A DNA stretch of 64,000 bases from JAPOVO01 sp026708165 (lineage in GTDB: Bacteria > Chloroflexota > UBA11872 > VXNJ01), in NCBI GenBank assembly GCA_965208775.1, contig OZ242360.1, forward strand, positions 124,001 through 188,000. Reading direction: 5' to 3'. Shown piece after piece: positions 26,862 through 35,368 of this stretch (position 1 is the first letter of the stretch; each line of letters opens with the position of its first letter). The position numbers and the translations under genes were made by a program. A model generated the notes under the pieces. That model did not search any database, was not told where the DNA came from, and was given only the letters and a program-made list of their open reading frames with translations.

Positions 26862-28274
26862 CTATTGGCGCGAAGCGGAACTCAGCCTCGTCATCAGATA
26901 GAGCCTGCGACCGGAATTTGCGATTGGGACGGCTCGTTCAGTAGAGAAGTATCGGCCAAACGCCTTTTCGAAGCTCTCCCGGTTATAGCCTGGAAAAGAG
27001 TGATTCCTCAGGGCCAGCAGACGCTCGACTTTGGGGTCATCACGTGGAACATACTCGATGATCAACGACTTGCCCAGCGATGCGAAGAACTCGGCGAGCC
27101 TGCTGAGGGGCACGTTGTTGGTTATGGCCAGATGATGGACCAGGGCCAGCGCGATTACCGCATCCGTCGGCCCTCGATCCAGGAGCGACATGCGCTCCGT
27201 ATTGGCCCATCCACTGGCGGGGCTAGGATTCGAAACGTCGGCAACTATTGGATACACCGTGGCATCTCGACTGCGGGCGACCTCCCGATAGCTGATTTCG
27301 ATGGCTCCCGGATCGCTATCGATCGATATCACGCGCACACCCTGTTCAGCCGCGATCCGGGTGAATTCACCGGTGTTGGCTCCGATATCCCAAGCCTCCA
27401 CGGGGCCAACGCTGCGAAGATACTCGGCTACCAGCCCCTTCTTGCTATCGAATCCGGCGTCGTCGTAGCTCTCGCCCTGGTAATAGTCTGACCACTCGCT
27501 CACCTCGGGATCCCAGCCGAGACTACTCACTGTCGATCTCAGATTGTTCAGGATGGTAAGCAGCCCTTTACGGCTCATCCGTCCTCGAAAGTCCTTGCGC
27601 GTGCTTGCTTTGCCCGCCTGGCGGACCTGCAATTTGGCGTGTGAGAACAGATGCATCGCAAGGCCGGGCCGTAAGCGACTTCGCAGCGGCAACAGGCGAG
27701 CCGCCAGCGCCAGCGGTATTCCGTCAAGATGCACCTCAAGTAAGCGGCCCAGGCTTACGTCCCGAAGCGCCATCAGAGCCAAAGGCGCCAGGAAATGCTG
27801 GCAAAACTGCTTGTACGCCACCCACGGGAAACCCTCTTCGTATTCCTCGAACGATAAAGTGTCCACAAGCGCGGGGCGGCCGCCGTGGAGCTGAATGTTG
27901 TAGGCGCTGGCATCCTTGAGCGACATCCCGAACTCGACAGCCCGAATCTGGATATCCAGCGTGACCAGAGCCGAGTCTCTAAGCTGGCTGAAGCACCATT
28001 CATACGGGTAGGAGATGAACGGTACTTGAGCCGGCTTCAGAATCCTGTAAGCCTGCTCGTCCTCCAGCCCGGCGGGCACCTCCTCATGAGGCAGCAGCAA
28101 TCCATCCCGCACAAGGCCGTCATAGAGGCCGGAAGCCATCAGACGGTCATAGACCGGCCCATATGACTTGGCGACGTGACGGAAGACGCACCCGTCCCGC
28201 CGGAAGACGAATCCCGCCGGATCGCGAAACGATCCGGCTATCGCTTCATCGATCCCTATCGTCACCCGGCCCAT
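26862..28274 (-). CDS. SAM-dependent methyltransferase, two-domain (NoeA-like)
   Basis: About 470 residues. The N-terminal part (SFRDPAGFVFRRDGCVFRHV, and later YPYEWCFSQLRDSALVTL) is the conserved region that precedes the methyltransferase domain in nodulation-type NoeA proteins. The SAM-binding core is AWDIGANTGEFTRIAAEQG, with acidic loop SIDSDPGAIE, in the C-terminal half. It probably methylates a surface glycan or a precursor. I use ATG 28274, which overlaps the upstream small membrane protein by 29 bases; a start at 28397 would lie deep inside that gene. It is convergent with the hyu operon. Confidence 0.8.
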   Translation of the reverse strand: MGRVTIGIDEAIAGSFRDPAGFVFRRDGCVFRHVAKSYGPVYDRLMASGLYDGLVRDGLLLPHEEVPAGLEDEQAYRILKPAQVPFISYPYEWCFSQLRDSALVTLDIQIRAVEFGMSLKDASAYNIQLHGGRPALVDTLSFEEYEEGFPWVAYKQFCQHFLAPLALMALRDVSLGRLLEVHLDGIPLALAARLLPLRSRLRPGLAMHLFSHAKLQVRQAGKASTRKDFRGRMSRKGLLTILNNLRSTVSSLGWDPEVSEWSDYYQGESYDDAGFDSKKGLVAEYLRSVGPVEAWDIGANTGEFTRIAAEQGVRVISIDSDPGAIEISYREVARSRDATVYPIVADVSNPSPASGWANTERMSLLDRGPTDAVIALALVHHLAITNNVPLSRLAEFFASLGKSLIIEYVPRDDPKVERLLALRNHSFPGYNRESFEKAFGRYFSTERAVPIANSGRRLYLMTRLSSASRQ

Positions 28275-28569
28275 CCACGGCTCTGCGATCAGCCTCGGTC
28301 GATTCCACATCCTCAAGGCTGGACACGGTGCCTCCGTCACCAGACGAGCGCCGGAAGATCCCGAGAATCCTGCGGAACCACAGCCCCACCGAAACAACTC
28401 CGCCCAGCACCGCTGCGATCAGGATCTGTATCAGAAAGCTGCCGCTTCCGGGATCGAGATAAGGCAGAAATAGCAGCCTAACGACGCTCAGGCTCGAGAT
28501 CGAATTTCTACCCCCACCGCGAGCGTAATTCGACACATCACTCGCTGTCCCGGACCTGTTTCTAACCAT
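28246..28569 (-). CDS. Small membrane protein with YLDPGSGS motif
   Basis: A 107-residue protein from ATG 28569. The core LPYLDPGSGSFLIQILIAAV enters a single membrane helix followed by a basic segment (WFRRILGIFRR) and an acidic tail. Small proteins with this motif are familiar beside sulfatase-like hydrolases and NoeA-like methyltransferases; their function is not known to me. The frame is open well upstream (to 28944), but that part is antisense to paralog B and is not credible coding sequence. The 216-bp gap to the divergent paralog B should hold both promoters. Confidence 0.68.
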   Translation of the reverse strand: MVRNRSGTASDVSNYARGGGRNSISSLSVVRLLFLPYLDPGSGSFLIQILIAAVLGGVVSVGLWFRRILGIFRRSSGDGGTVSSLEDVESTEADRRAVDGPGDDRDR

Positions 28570-28785
28570 CCAATACTCCCGCGAAGAGCGCTTTCTCACA
28601 CCATTATGCATTTTGACGCGTAACGACGGTAAATGACCGCTTTCAGTCGGCCTTGGTAGGAAGCACAACGACGCAACTTCAATGGCGAAACACTGGTGGA
28701 AGTAAAATCCACCGACTTTATACATGGATTTCAGACAAGCGCCCCACCGGAAGCCAGAGTGGTAGATCGATGACACATCAGCTTC

Positions 28786-31056
28786 TTGCTTAGATCTCGC
28801 TTGCGGCTGATACCGGCTGTTCTCGTTCTGGTAAGTATTGGGCTGCTGGCGAGCCTGCTGCCCCAAACAAGCTTCGTTTCGCGGTCTTCGGGTGGGGTTG
28901 TCGACCTCACGGATCCCATCTGGCCCGACCAAACAGTCGAGCAAGTCCTGGACAATGCCGACATCGTTTCGGAAGTCCGTATTTGGGCCCGCGCCCGCTT
29001 TGATCGCGGCGAGGCGCCGGTCGTCGCCTCGTTGCTGCGCGGACAGGATGAACAGCCTGTGCGTCAGGTCAAAGTGTCAATTCGGGCGAGCAAGCAATTG
29101 GATGCGTATGTTCTCGTTTTCCCGCCCTACCGGCCTGGCCCCGGCGAAGAACTCACGTTGCAGCTCTGGGTCTCAACGGAGCGCGGAGCGGAACGGAAGC
29201 TGGACTACAACGTAATGTTCGGGACCAGCGAGCCGGGAACTGGCGCGTCTGTGACCATACATCGTCAGCCGACGGAGTACGGCCCGCTCGCGCATGAGTT
29301 CGTCTGGAAGGGCACGGGTTGGCAGGCCGCTCTCGAGGGATCGACGCCGGACCTTGTGCGCCTGGTCGGCGCATTAGCGGCAGCCGCCTTAGCCGTTGCC
29401 GTAACAATACTGTCGCATCCTCTGGTGTTCCGACCTCTGCGCAACACCGCGCGGAGGATGCGACTTGGGTTTGTGTCCCTGGCCGGCCGGGTTCGGGCGG
29501 TCCTGCGACTACCGCAGGGCCACCGTGTGGCTCAAGCATCGTCTGTTCGCACTTCAACCGCGCGGCGCGCCATCTACGTGTTTCCGTGGCTAATACCCGC
29601 CTTCGCGATATTGCACTATCTCTCCAGCAACCTGTTCTTGTTTCGCGTCTCCGAGTCGATCGCCGTCTTCGTGGTCACCATGGTGGCCGTCACGGTCACG
29701 TTCACGGTATTGCGGCTCATCTTCAAGACGGCCGCAGTGGCGGCGGCGCTTACGGGTCTGCTCGGAATCGCGTTCTTCTCATACGGTCACATATACGTCG
29801 CGCTGGGCGATCACGCCGATGACAGGTATCTTCTTGGATTAGGCGTACCGACCGTTCTCGGTCTCGGGGCGCTCCTAACTCGACATCCCGGCCTCACGCG
29901 CAAGCTGGGTCTGACGCTCAACCTGGGCAGCGTTTTGCTTGTTCTCCTGCCCATTTACCAGATCGCCACCGATTTCTATGCAGGCAGCCGACCGCAAGAC
30001 GTTGACCCTTTCGACGGATTCCCGGGACTCGAGGAACGGCTAGCCGAAGCCAGGGACAGACTCTCAAGAGATCAACTTAGAGACATCTATTACGTCATCC
30101 TGGATGAATATCCCAGGAGCGGTTCGCCTCCGGAGTTCGACAACAGCGAATTCGTGCAGCAACTCGAAAACCGCGGCTTCTACGTGGCCCCACAAGCTCG
30201 CAGTAACTACACGCGCACGTACCAGTCGATTCCCTCATCCCTGAACGCTAGCTACTTCGGTGAACTGGCTGGAGACGAGGAGCCCGCTCGACTTCAGGAT
30301 ATTGGAACAGTCGATGACCACCTTCTTGGCCGAATTCTGAAAGCTCTAGGGTACAGATACGTGCACGTTTCGTCGGGATACTTCTCGACCAAGACAAACC
30401 AAAACGCCGACCTTGTCGTTGACTTTGCGCCATCCGGAACCCTTCTCTCTGGGGCCGAAGCCCCGAAGGCGCTTGAAGAGACGACACGCTTGTCAAGCAA
30501 GTTTGCAAACACTTTCCTGCGAACAACCGCAGCCCAGCCGTTCGTGTCCAAGGATTTCGACGTTGAGCCTGACGGCATTTACGGCTGGGGCAACCCATTC
30601 CGGACCCTGGCCTGGATCGAGTTCATGAAAGAAGCCGCGGCTGTCGATGGGCCAAAGTTCATATTCGCCCACCTTCTAAAACCGCATTCCCCTTACTCCT
30701 TCGATAGATTTGGAGCCATCAGCACGGATTTAGCCGGCTGGAGCGACGATCACGATCCCACGGTAAACAGCGCATTTTACGGTCAGCTCATATGGCTCAA
30801 CGGTCAATTGCTCGAAGTTATCGACGCTGTACTCGACGACTACGACGAACCGCCGATTATCGTCGTCGCGGCAGACCATGGGCGCAAAGGTCCTTTCCGC
30901 AACGAGATCCTGGCGGCGTTCCTGCTTCCCGACGGCGGCGAGAGCGCCGTGTATCCCTCAATTACCTCAGTCAACCATTTCAGGGCAATCCTGGATTACT
31001 ACTTCGAACTGGACCTCGGTCTGCTGGAGGACAAGGTCTATAGTCACCCGGGTTGA
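28786..31056 (+). CDS. Membrane-anchored alkaline-phosphatase-superfamily enzyme, paralog B
   Basis: A 756-residue protein with the same plan as paralog A: anchor helix, beta-rich external domain, membrane region, then a sulfatase-like catalytic domain. Asp440 lies in YYVILDEYPRSG and the nucleophile region is RTYQSIPSSLN (477-487). The second metal motif is AADHGRKGPFRNE, so the DHGH of A and C is DHGR here with a three-residue shortening. Residues up to about 473 are almost identical to A; beyond that the sequence follows C. Start is TTG 28786; TTG 28801 is also possible. It heads a tandem pair with C. Confidence 0.82.
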   Translation: MLRSRLRLIPAVLVLVSIGLLASLLPQTSFVSRSSGGVVDLTDPIWPDQTVEQVLDNADIVSEVRIWARARFDRGEAPVVASLLRGQDEQPVRQVKVSIRASKQLDAYVLVFPPYRPGPGEELTLQLWVSTERGAERKLDYNVMFGTSEPGTGASVTIHRQPTEYGPLAHEFVWKGTGWQAALEGSTPDLVRLVGALAAAALAVAVTILSHPLVFRPLRNTARRMRLGFVSLAGRVRAVLRLPQGHRVAQASSVRTSTARRAIYVFPWLIPAFAILHYLSSNLFLFRVSESIAVFVVTMVAVTVTFTVLRLIFKTAAVAAALTGLLGIAFFSYGHIYVALGDHADDRYLLGLGVPTVLGLGALLTRHPGLTRKLGLTLNLGSVLLVLLPIYQIATDFYAGSRPQDVDPFDGFPGLEERLAEARDRLSRDQLRDIYYVILDEYPRSGSPPEFDNSEFVQQLENRGFYVAPQARSNYTRTYQSIPSSLNASYFGELAGDEEPARLQDIGTVDDHLLGRILKALGYRYVHVSSGYFSTKTNQNADLVVDFAPSGTLLSGAEAPKALEETTRLSSKFANTFLRTTAAQPFVSKDFDVEPDGIYGWGNPFRTLAWIEFMKEAAAVDGPKFIFAHLLKPHSPYSFDRFGAISTDLAGWSDDHDPTVNSAFYGQLIWLNGQLLEVIDAVLDDYDEPPIIVVAADHGRKGPFRNEILAAFLLPDGGESAVYPSITSVNHFRAILDYYFELDLGLLEDKVYSHPG
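28802..30208 (+). repeat. Inverted 1.4-kb repeat, copy 2 (in paralog B)
   Basis: Partner of 16346-17752, equal in length and inverted relative to it. The two copies bracket about 11 kb that carries the sialidase-like, sulfatase-like, hyu and methyltransferase genes. Confidence 0.85.
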
Positions 31057-31163
31057 GCCACATGTTTAGTGCTTGCAACACGACTGTATTAGGCTAGTAC
31101 GCACTGGACATCGGCCTCGGTTCCTTGAATCGGTTGGCATGAACCGCGCGCTAGCACTCACAC

Positions 31164-33434
31164 TTGTCTAAATTTCGCCGCCCGCTGATCTCCGCCGTTC
31201 TCGTATTGGTCAGTGTCGGGCTGTTCGCAAGCCTGCTGCCTCAAACAAGCTTCGTCTCGCGGTCTTCCGGTGAAGTTGTCGACGCCATAGGTCCTGTTTG
31301 GCCCGACCAATCAGTCGAGCAAGTCCTGGATGGCGTCGACATCGTTTCAGAGGTCCGCATCTGGACCCGCGCCCGCTTTGACCGCGGCGAGGCGCCGGTC
31401 GTCGCCTCGTTGCTGCGCGGGCAGGATGAACAGCCTGTGCGTCAGGTCAGATTTCCAATCAGGCCGAACAAGCTCCTAGAGCCGAACGTTCTCGTCTTTC
31501 CGCCGTACCGACCTGCCCCCGGCGAAGAACTCACGTTGCAACTCTGGGTTTCAACGGAGCGCAGAGCAGAGCGGGAGCTGGACTATTACGTGATGTTCGG
31601 GACCAGCGAGCGGGAATCCGGCGCGTCTCTTACGCTCAATAGTGAGCCGACTGACTACGGCCCTCTCGCTTACGAAGTGATTTGGAGAGGAACAGGTTGG
31701 CAAGCCGCTCTCGAGGGATCGACGCCGGACCTCGCGCGCCTTGCGGGAGGGCTGGCGGCCGCAGCGCTGGCAATCGCGATAACGGTACTGTCGCATCCTT
31801 TGGTCTCCCGAACTCTGCGCAATACCACGCGGAAGATGCGAATCGCGTTTACGTCCCTGGCCAGCCGGGTGCAGACGGCAATGCGCCTATCGCAGGACCG
31901 CCGAGCGTCTCGACCATCAGCCGCACGGCGTGCCTTCTACGTCTTTCCGTGGCTATTCCCCGCTTTCGCGATATTGCACTATCTCTCCAGCAACCTGGTC
32001 CTGTTCGGGCTGTCCGAGTCCATCGTGGTCTTCGTGATCACCATGGCGGCCGTCACGGTCACCTTCGTGGGATTGCGGATCATCTTCAAAACAGCCGCCG
32101 TGGCGGCGGCGCTTACGGGTCTGCTCGGAATCGCGTTCTTCTCATACGGTCATATTTACGTAGCCTTGGGCGACCACGCCGACGACAGGTACCTTCTTGG
32201 ATTGGGCATACCGACCGTGCTCGGTCTTGGAGCCCTGATAGCACGACGACCGGAAGCAGTCCGCACGACCATCCCGATTCTCAATGTGGCAAGCGTTGTC
32301 CTACTCGCGGCGTCGGTGTATCAGATCGCCTCCCATTACTATGCGGCGAGTTCCCCACAACCCGATCAAGGTTCAGAAGCATCAGTCCCGCTTGAAGAAA
32401 TCGTCACCGACGCGAAGACGCGAGTCCCCTCAAGCGAACTCCGGGACATCTATTACATCGTCCTGGACGAATATCCCAGAAGCGGTTCCCCGGAGCAATT
32501 TGACAACGCGGAGTTCATACAAGAACTCGAAAGCCGCGGCTTCTATGTCGCCTCCCAGGCACGCAGCAACTATCCAGAGTCGTTTATGTCCATACCCTCT
32601 TCCTTGAATATGGACTACGTAGGCGAGGACACCATACGGGGACCAGGGGAGACTGGCCGCCTCGTCGAAATGGCCGACGACCACGCGCTGGGCCGCATTC
32701 TGAAAGCGCTGGGCTACCGGTATCTCCACGTTTCGTCAGGATGGTTTTTCACCAAGACAAGCCGCAACGCCGATGAGATCGTGGCATTCGCGCCTTCGGG
32801 CCGCATCCGTTCCGGGCCCGAAACCGCCCAGCCGCTTTCGTTCGACGAGGCCGCCCGCTTGTCAAACAGATTTACGACTACCTTCTTGCGAACGACCGCC
32901 ATCAGGCCATTCCTGTCGCATGAATTCAGCGTTGAGCATGACGATCCCTATGACTCGACCCACCCGTTTCACACGCTCGCATGGCTCGAATTCATGAAAG
33001 AGATCGCGAGCATCGATGGACCGAAGTTTGTGTTTGCGCATTTAATGAGGCCGCACGATCCGTATTCGTTCGACAAGTCAGGGAACATCACATTCGACCA
33101 GATCGGCTGGCGTGATGATCACGATCCCACGGTTGGCGGCGCGTTCTACGGTCAAGTCATCTGGCTCAACGGCCAGATGCTGGAGGTCATCGACGCCGTA
33201 CTGGACGATTACGACGAACCGCCGATAATCGTGATCGCGGGAGACCACGGGCACGAACGGCATAATCCCACCATCGCTAATGACATACTCGCGGCGTTCC
33301 TGCTTCCCGACGGCGGCGAGAGCGCCGTGTATCCGTCAATTACCTCGGTCAACCACTTCAGGGCAATACTGGACTACTATTTCGGACTCGATCTAGGACT
33401 GCTTGAGGACAGGGTCTACAGCCCCGGTAGTTGA
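31164..33434 (+). CDS. Membrane-anchored alkaline-phosphatase-superfamily enzyme, paralog C
   Basis: A 756-residue tandem neighbour of B, 107 bp downstream. The architecture is the same, but the N-terminal half is clearly diverged from A and B. Catalytic features are YYIVLDEYPRSG, ESFMSIPSSLNMDYV (nucleophile region), FAHLMRPHDPYSFD and IAGDHGHERHNP. The C-terminal half matches B more closely than A does. TTG start at 31164. It probably acts on the same class of surface polymer with a different specificity. Confidence 0.82.
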   Translation: MSKFRRPLISAVLVLVSVGLFASLLPQTSFVSRSSGEVVDAIGPVWPDQSVEQVLDGVDIVSEVRIWTRARFDRGEAPVVASLLRGQDEQPVRQVRFPIRPNKLLEPNVLVFPPYRPAPGEELTLQLWVSTERRAERELDYYVMFGTSERESGASLTLNSEPTDYGPLAYEVIWRGTGWQAALEGSTPDLARLAGGLAAAALAIAITVLSHPLVSRTLRNTTRKMRIAFTSLASRVQTAMRLSQDRRASRPSAARRAFYVFPWLFPAFAILHYLSSNLVLFGLSESIVVFVITMAAVTVTFVGLRIIFKTAAVAAALTGLLGIAFFSYGHIYVALGDHADDRYLLGLGIPTVLGLGALIARRPEAVRTTIPILNVASVVLLAASVYQIASHYYAASSPQPDQGSEASVPLEEIVTDAKTRVPSSELRDIYYIVLDEYPRSGSPEQFDNAEFIQELESRGFYVASQARSNYPESFMSIPSSLNMDYVGEDTIRGPGETGRLVEMADDHALGRILKALGYRYLHVSSGWFFTKTSRNADEIVAFAPSGRIRSGPETAQPLSFDEAARLSNRFTTTFLRTTAIRPFLSHEFSVEHDDPYDSTHPFHTLAWLEFMKEIASIDGPKFVFAHLMRPHDPYSFDKSGNITFDQIGWRDDHDPTVGGAFYGQVIWLNGQMLEVIDAVLDDYDEPPIIVIAGDHGHERHNPTIANDILAAFLLPDGGESAVYPSITSVNHFRAILDYYFGLDLGLLEDRVYSPGS

Positions 33435-33607
33435 GGTCTCATGTGTTGCCCCGAGGCGCGTTCCACGGTGTGCAGTCCCGATTCGACACGCAGTCCAGTG
33501 ATCTGACGATCGCACAACCAAACTGGACTAAGAAGCGTTCGGATGTCTACGCGATGCGGGCGCCGCCGGACTCGACTGCCCATTCAGCCTTCATACGTAT
33601 CAGCCGC

Positions 33608-35356
33608 CTAACCGCCCACGTCCTCATGGACCTGATAAGAGACCTCGCCGGAGTCTGAGACTGTGATTCTGAGCACGGGAATGATGGCGGCATCGCGCCA
33701 TTGGTTCGGCTTGTCTTCGTGCCGCAGACGTACCGCCAGTACGTAGCTATCCGCGTCCAGCACCCCTTCGGACCGTTCAAGTGGTTTGAAAACGCCGTGC
33801 TCTCTTTGGACGGCCAAGCTGGGAGCGTGGAAGTCAAACTCGTGAATGAGAGAGGTCGTACCCTTGCCGGGATTCAGATAGCTAACAAACCACATTGCGA
33901 TGGCAGTAGGGCCGTTTGGCAGGACCTGCTTTGATGGGTTCCAAGGCAGAGGATCGGTGGCGATCAATACCCAGTCCTGGCTTGACCACCGATCGGGAGC
34001 GCCGTCGTCGAAGGTTGCGGTGAAAGCGATGCGTCCTTCCGTATCGCTTACGTCGGAGATGCGGACGCTGAACCGCAGCGGTTCCGCCGACGGAGGCGGG
34101 GGCATGATTGGATCGACAGCTCCGTTGAGCGCGTAGACGGCGGCTTGCTCGTTCCACCAGATAGGCTCACGCGCCGCCGGAGGAAGCGCCCAAGGCAGGA
34201 AGGCCGCCGGTGTGATCATCAGGTCGGGTGTCTCTTCGCCGACCGGCCCAATCTGCCAAGTCGAACGCAAGTGCACTGTATTCGGGTCAATACTGCCCAG
34301 CAGCCGGGTATGGGAGAGGGTCCATGCAGTCTGGTAGAGGAGAATGGATTCGAAACCCTTCGGGATCAACACCGTTGCCGACGCCGCAACAGTCTGTCGT
34401 AGGTTTTCGAACGAACCGGCTGTTGGGGGCACGTCGAGGGTGAGAAGCGCAGGTAAGACTCGGTACAAGCGCTCGGACTCGTCGCGGACCAGGAGCTCGA
34501 ACAGGCGAGGATCGTCCAGCCGCGCCGCGGCGTCTTCGGGCAGGCCCTCAACCCAATCATCAGGCGCGTGAAGGTATTCGAAACCTATCCGCCGGATAGC
34601 CGCTACCTCCAGGAAATTGAGGACGTCCTTATACATAGGTCCTTCTCGCGGGTGCACGTGAACGAGTCCGGCAAGTCCCGATGCGTTCGGACGGCCCGTG
34701 GCGTAGGTAATTTCATGCGGGTAGGGCGAGAACACACGTGCATCGACCGCGGTGTTGTTGCGAATGAAATCTTCGATGCGGTCGGGCAATCCCCGGAGCT
34801 TGTGACGCCTAGCCAACCACTTGCCGTCGACCTGCGAAGCCGGTCCGGCGTTGGCCACCTCGATCCCTCTCCCTATCGCCCGTCTGAGGTTGGTGACCGG
34901 CGCCGAGATCGTAGGCCAAACTACCAAGCCCACGAGCAGAGCACCGGCGGCATAGCGGCAGCGGGACCCCAGCTTGGCCATTTGGCTGCTTAGGGCAATT
35001 AATAGCGCGAGCAGCGCCAGGTTGCGGGCATGACCAGCCAGGCGTCCCAAGTCGTGCGGAGCGGGGTCGTAACGCAGCACCAACGCGGCGACAATCAGCA
35101 TCAACGCACCCACGGTCAGCGCCAGCACGAACACCCAGCCAGCGATTGCGCCCGCCATTCCTGGCAGTACGAACATGACCAGGTTGACGACGACGCCCCA
35201 GATAGCCGGTCCGACGATCAGACCTTGCGCCAGCGCGACCCGGCGATCGGTCTCTCGCAGCGCCACCAAGACAATGACGTAACCAACGCCGACGAGCGCG
35301 ACGAGCTCAGCCAGCAGGAAGAGCAGGCCGGGGACGACCGACGGATCGACTGTCAT
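33608..35356 (-). CDS. Internally deleted GT-C-like membrane protein
   Basis: A 582-residue paralog of the gene immediately upstream (930 residues). The first 80 residues (MTVDPSVVPGLLFLLAELVA onward) and the last 490 match it well, but the block equal to residues 80-418 of the longer protein, about 338 residues, is missing without loss of frame. Most membrane helices and the PWSPGMPASYHYG loop are thereby lost, leaving a few helices plus the C-terminal external domain. It may be a non-catalytic partner or a decaying copy. ATG start, with GGAGAT upstream and 12 bp after the upstream stop. The gap to paralog C (33435-33607) is empty. Confidence 0.78.
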   Translation of the reverse strand: MTVDPSVVPGLLFLLAELVALVGVGYVIVLVALRETDRRVALAQGLIVGPAIWGVVVNLVMFVLPGMAGAIAGWVFVLALTVGALMLIVAALVLRYDPAPHDLGRLAGHARNLALLALLIALSSQMAKLGSRCRYAAGALLVGLVVWPTISAPVTNLRRAIGRGIEVANAGPASQVDGKWLARRHKLRGLPDRIEDFIRNNTAVDARVFSPYPHEITYATGRPNASGLAGLVHVHPREGPMYKDVLNFLEVAAIRRIGFEYLHAPDDWVEGLPEDAAARLDDPRLFELLVRDESERLYRVLPALLTLDVPPTAGSFENLRQTVAASATVLIPKGFESILLYQTAWTLSHTRLLGSIDPNTVHLRSTWQIGPVGEETPDLMITPAAFLPWALPPAAREPIWWNEQAAVYALNGAVDPIMPPPPSAEPLRFSVRISDVSDTEGRIAFTATFDDGAPDRWSSQDWVLIATDPLPWNPSKQVLPNGPTAIAMWFVSYLNPGKGTTSLIHEFDFHAPSLAVQREHGVFKPLERSEGVLDADSYVLAVRLRHEDKPNQWRDAAIIPVLRITVSDSGEVSYQVHEDVGG

Positions 35357-35368
35357 CGATCCGATCTC

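Noticed and set aside
28570..28944. N-terminal extension of the YLDPGSGS protein
   Set aside because: The extension is antisense to the start of paralog B and mirrors the antisense frame over paralog A, so it is not coding.
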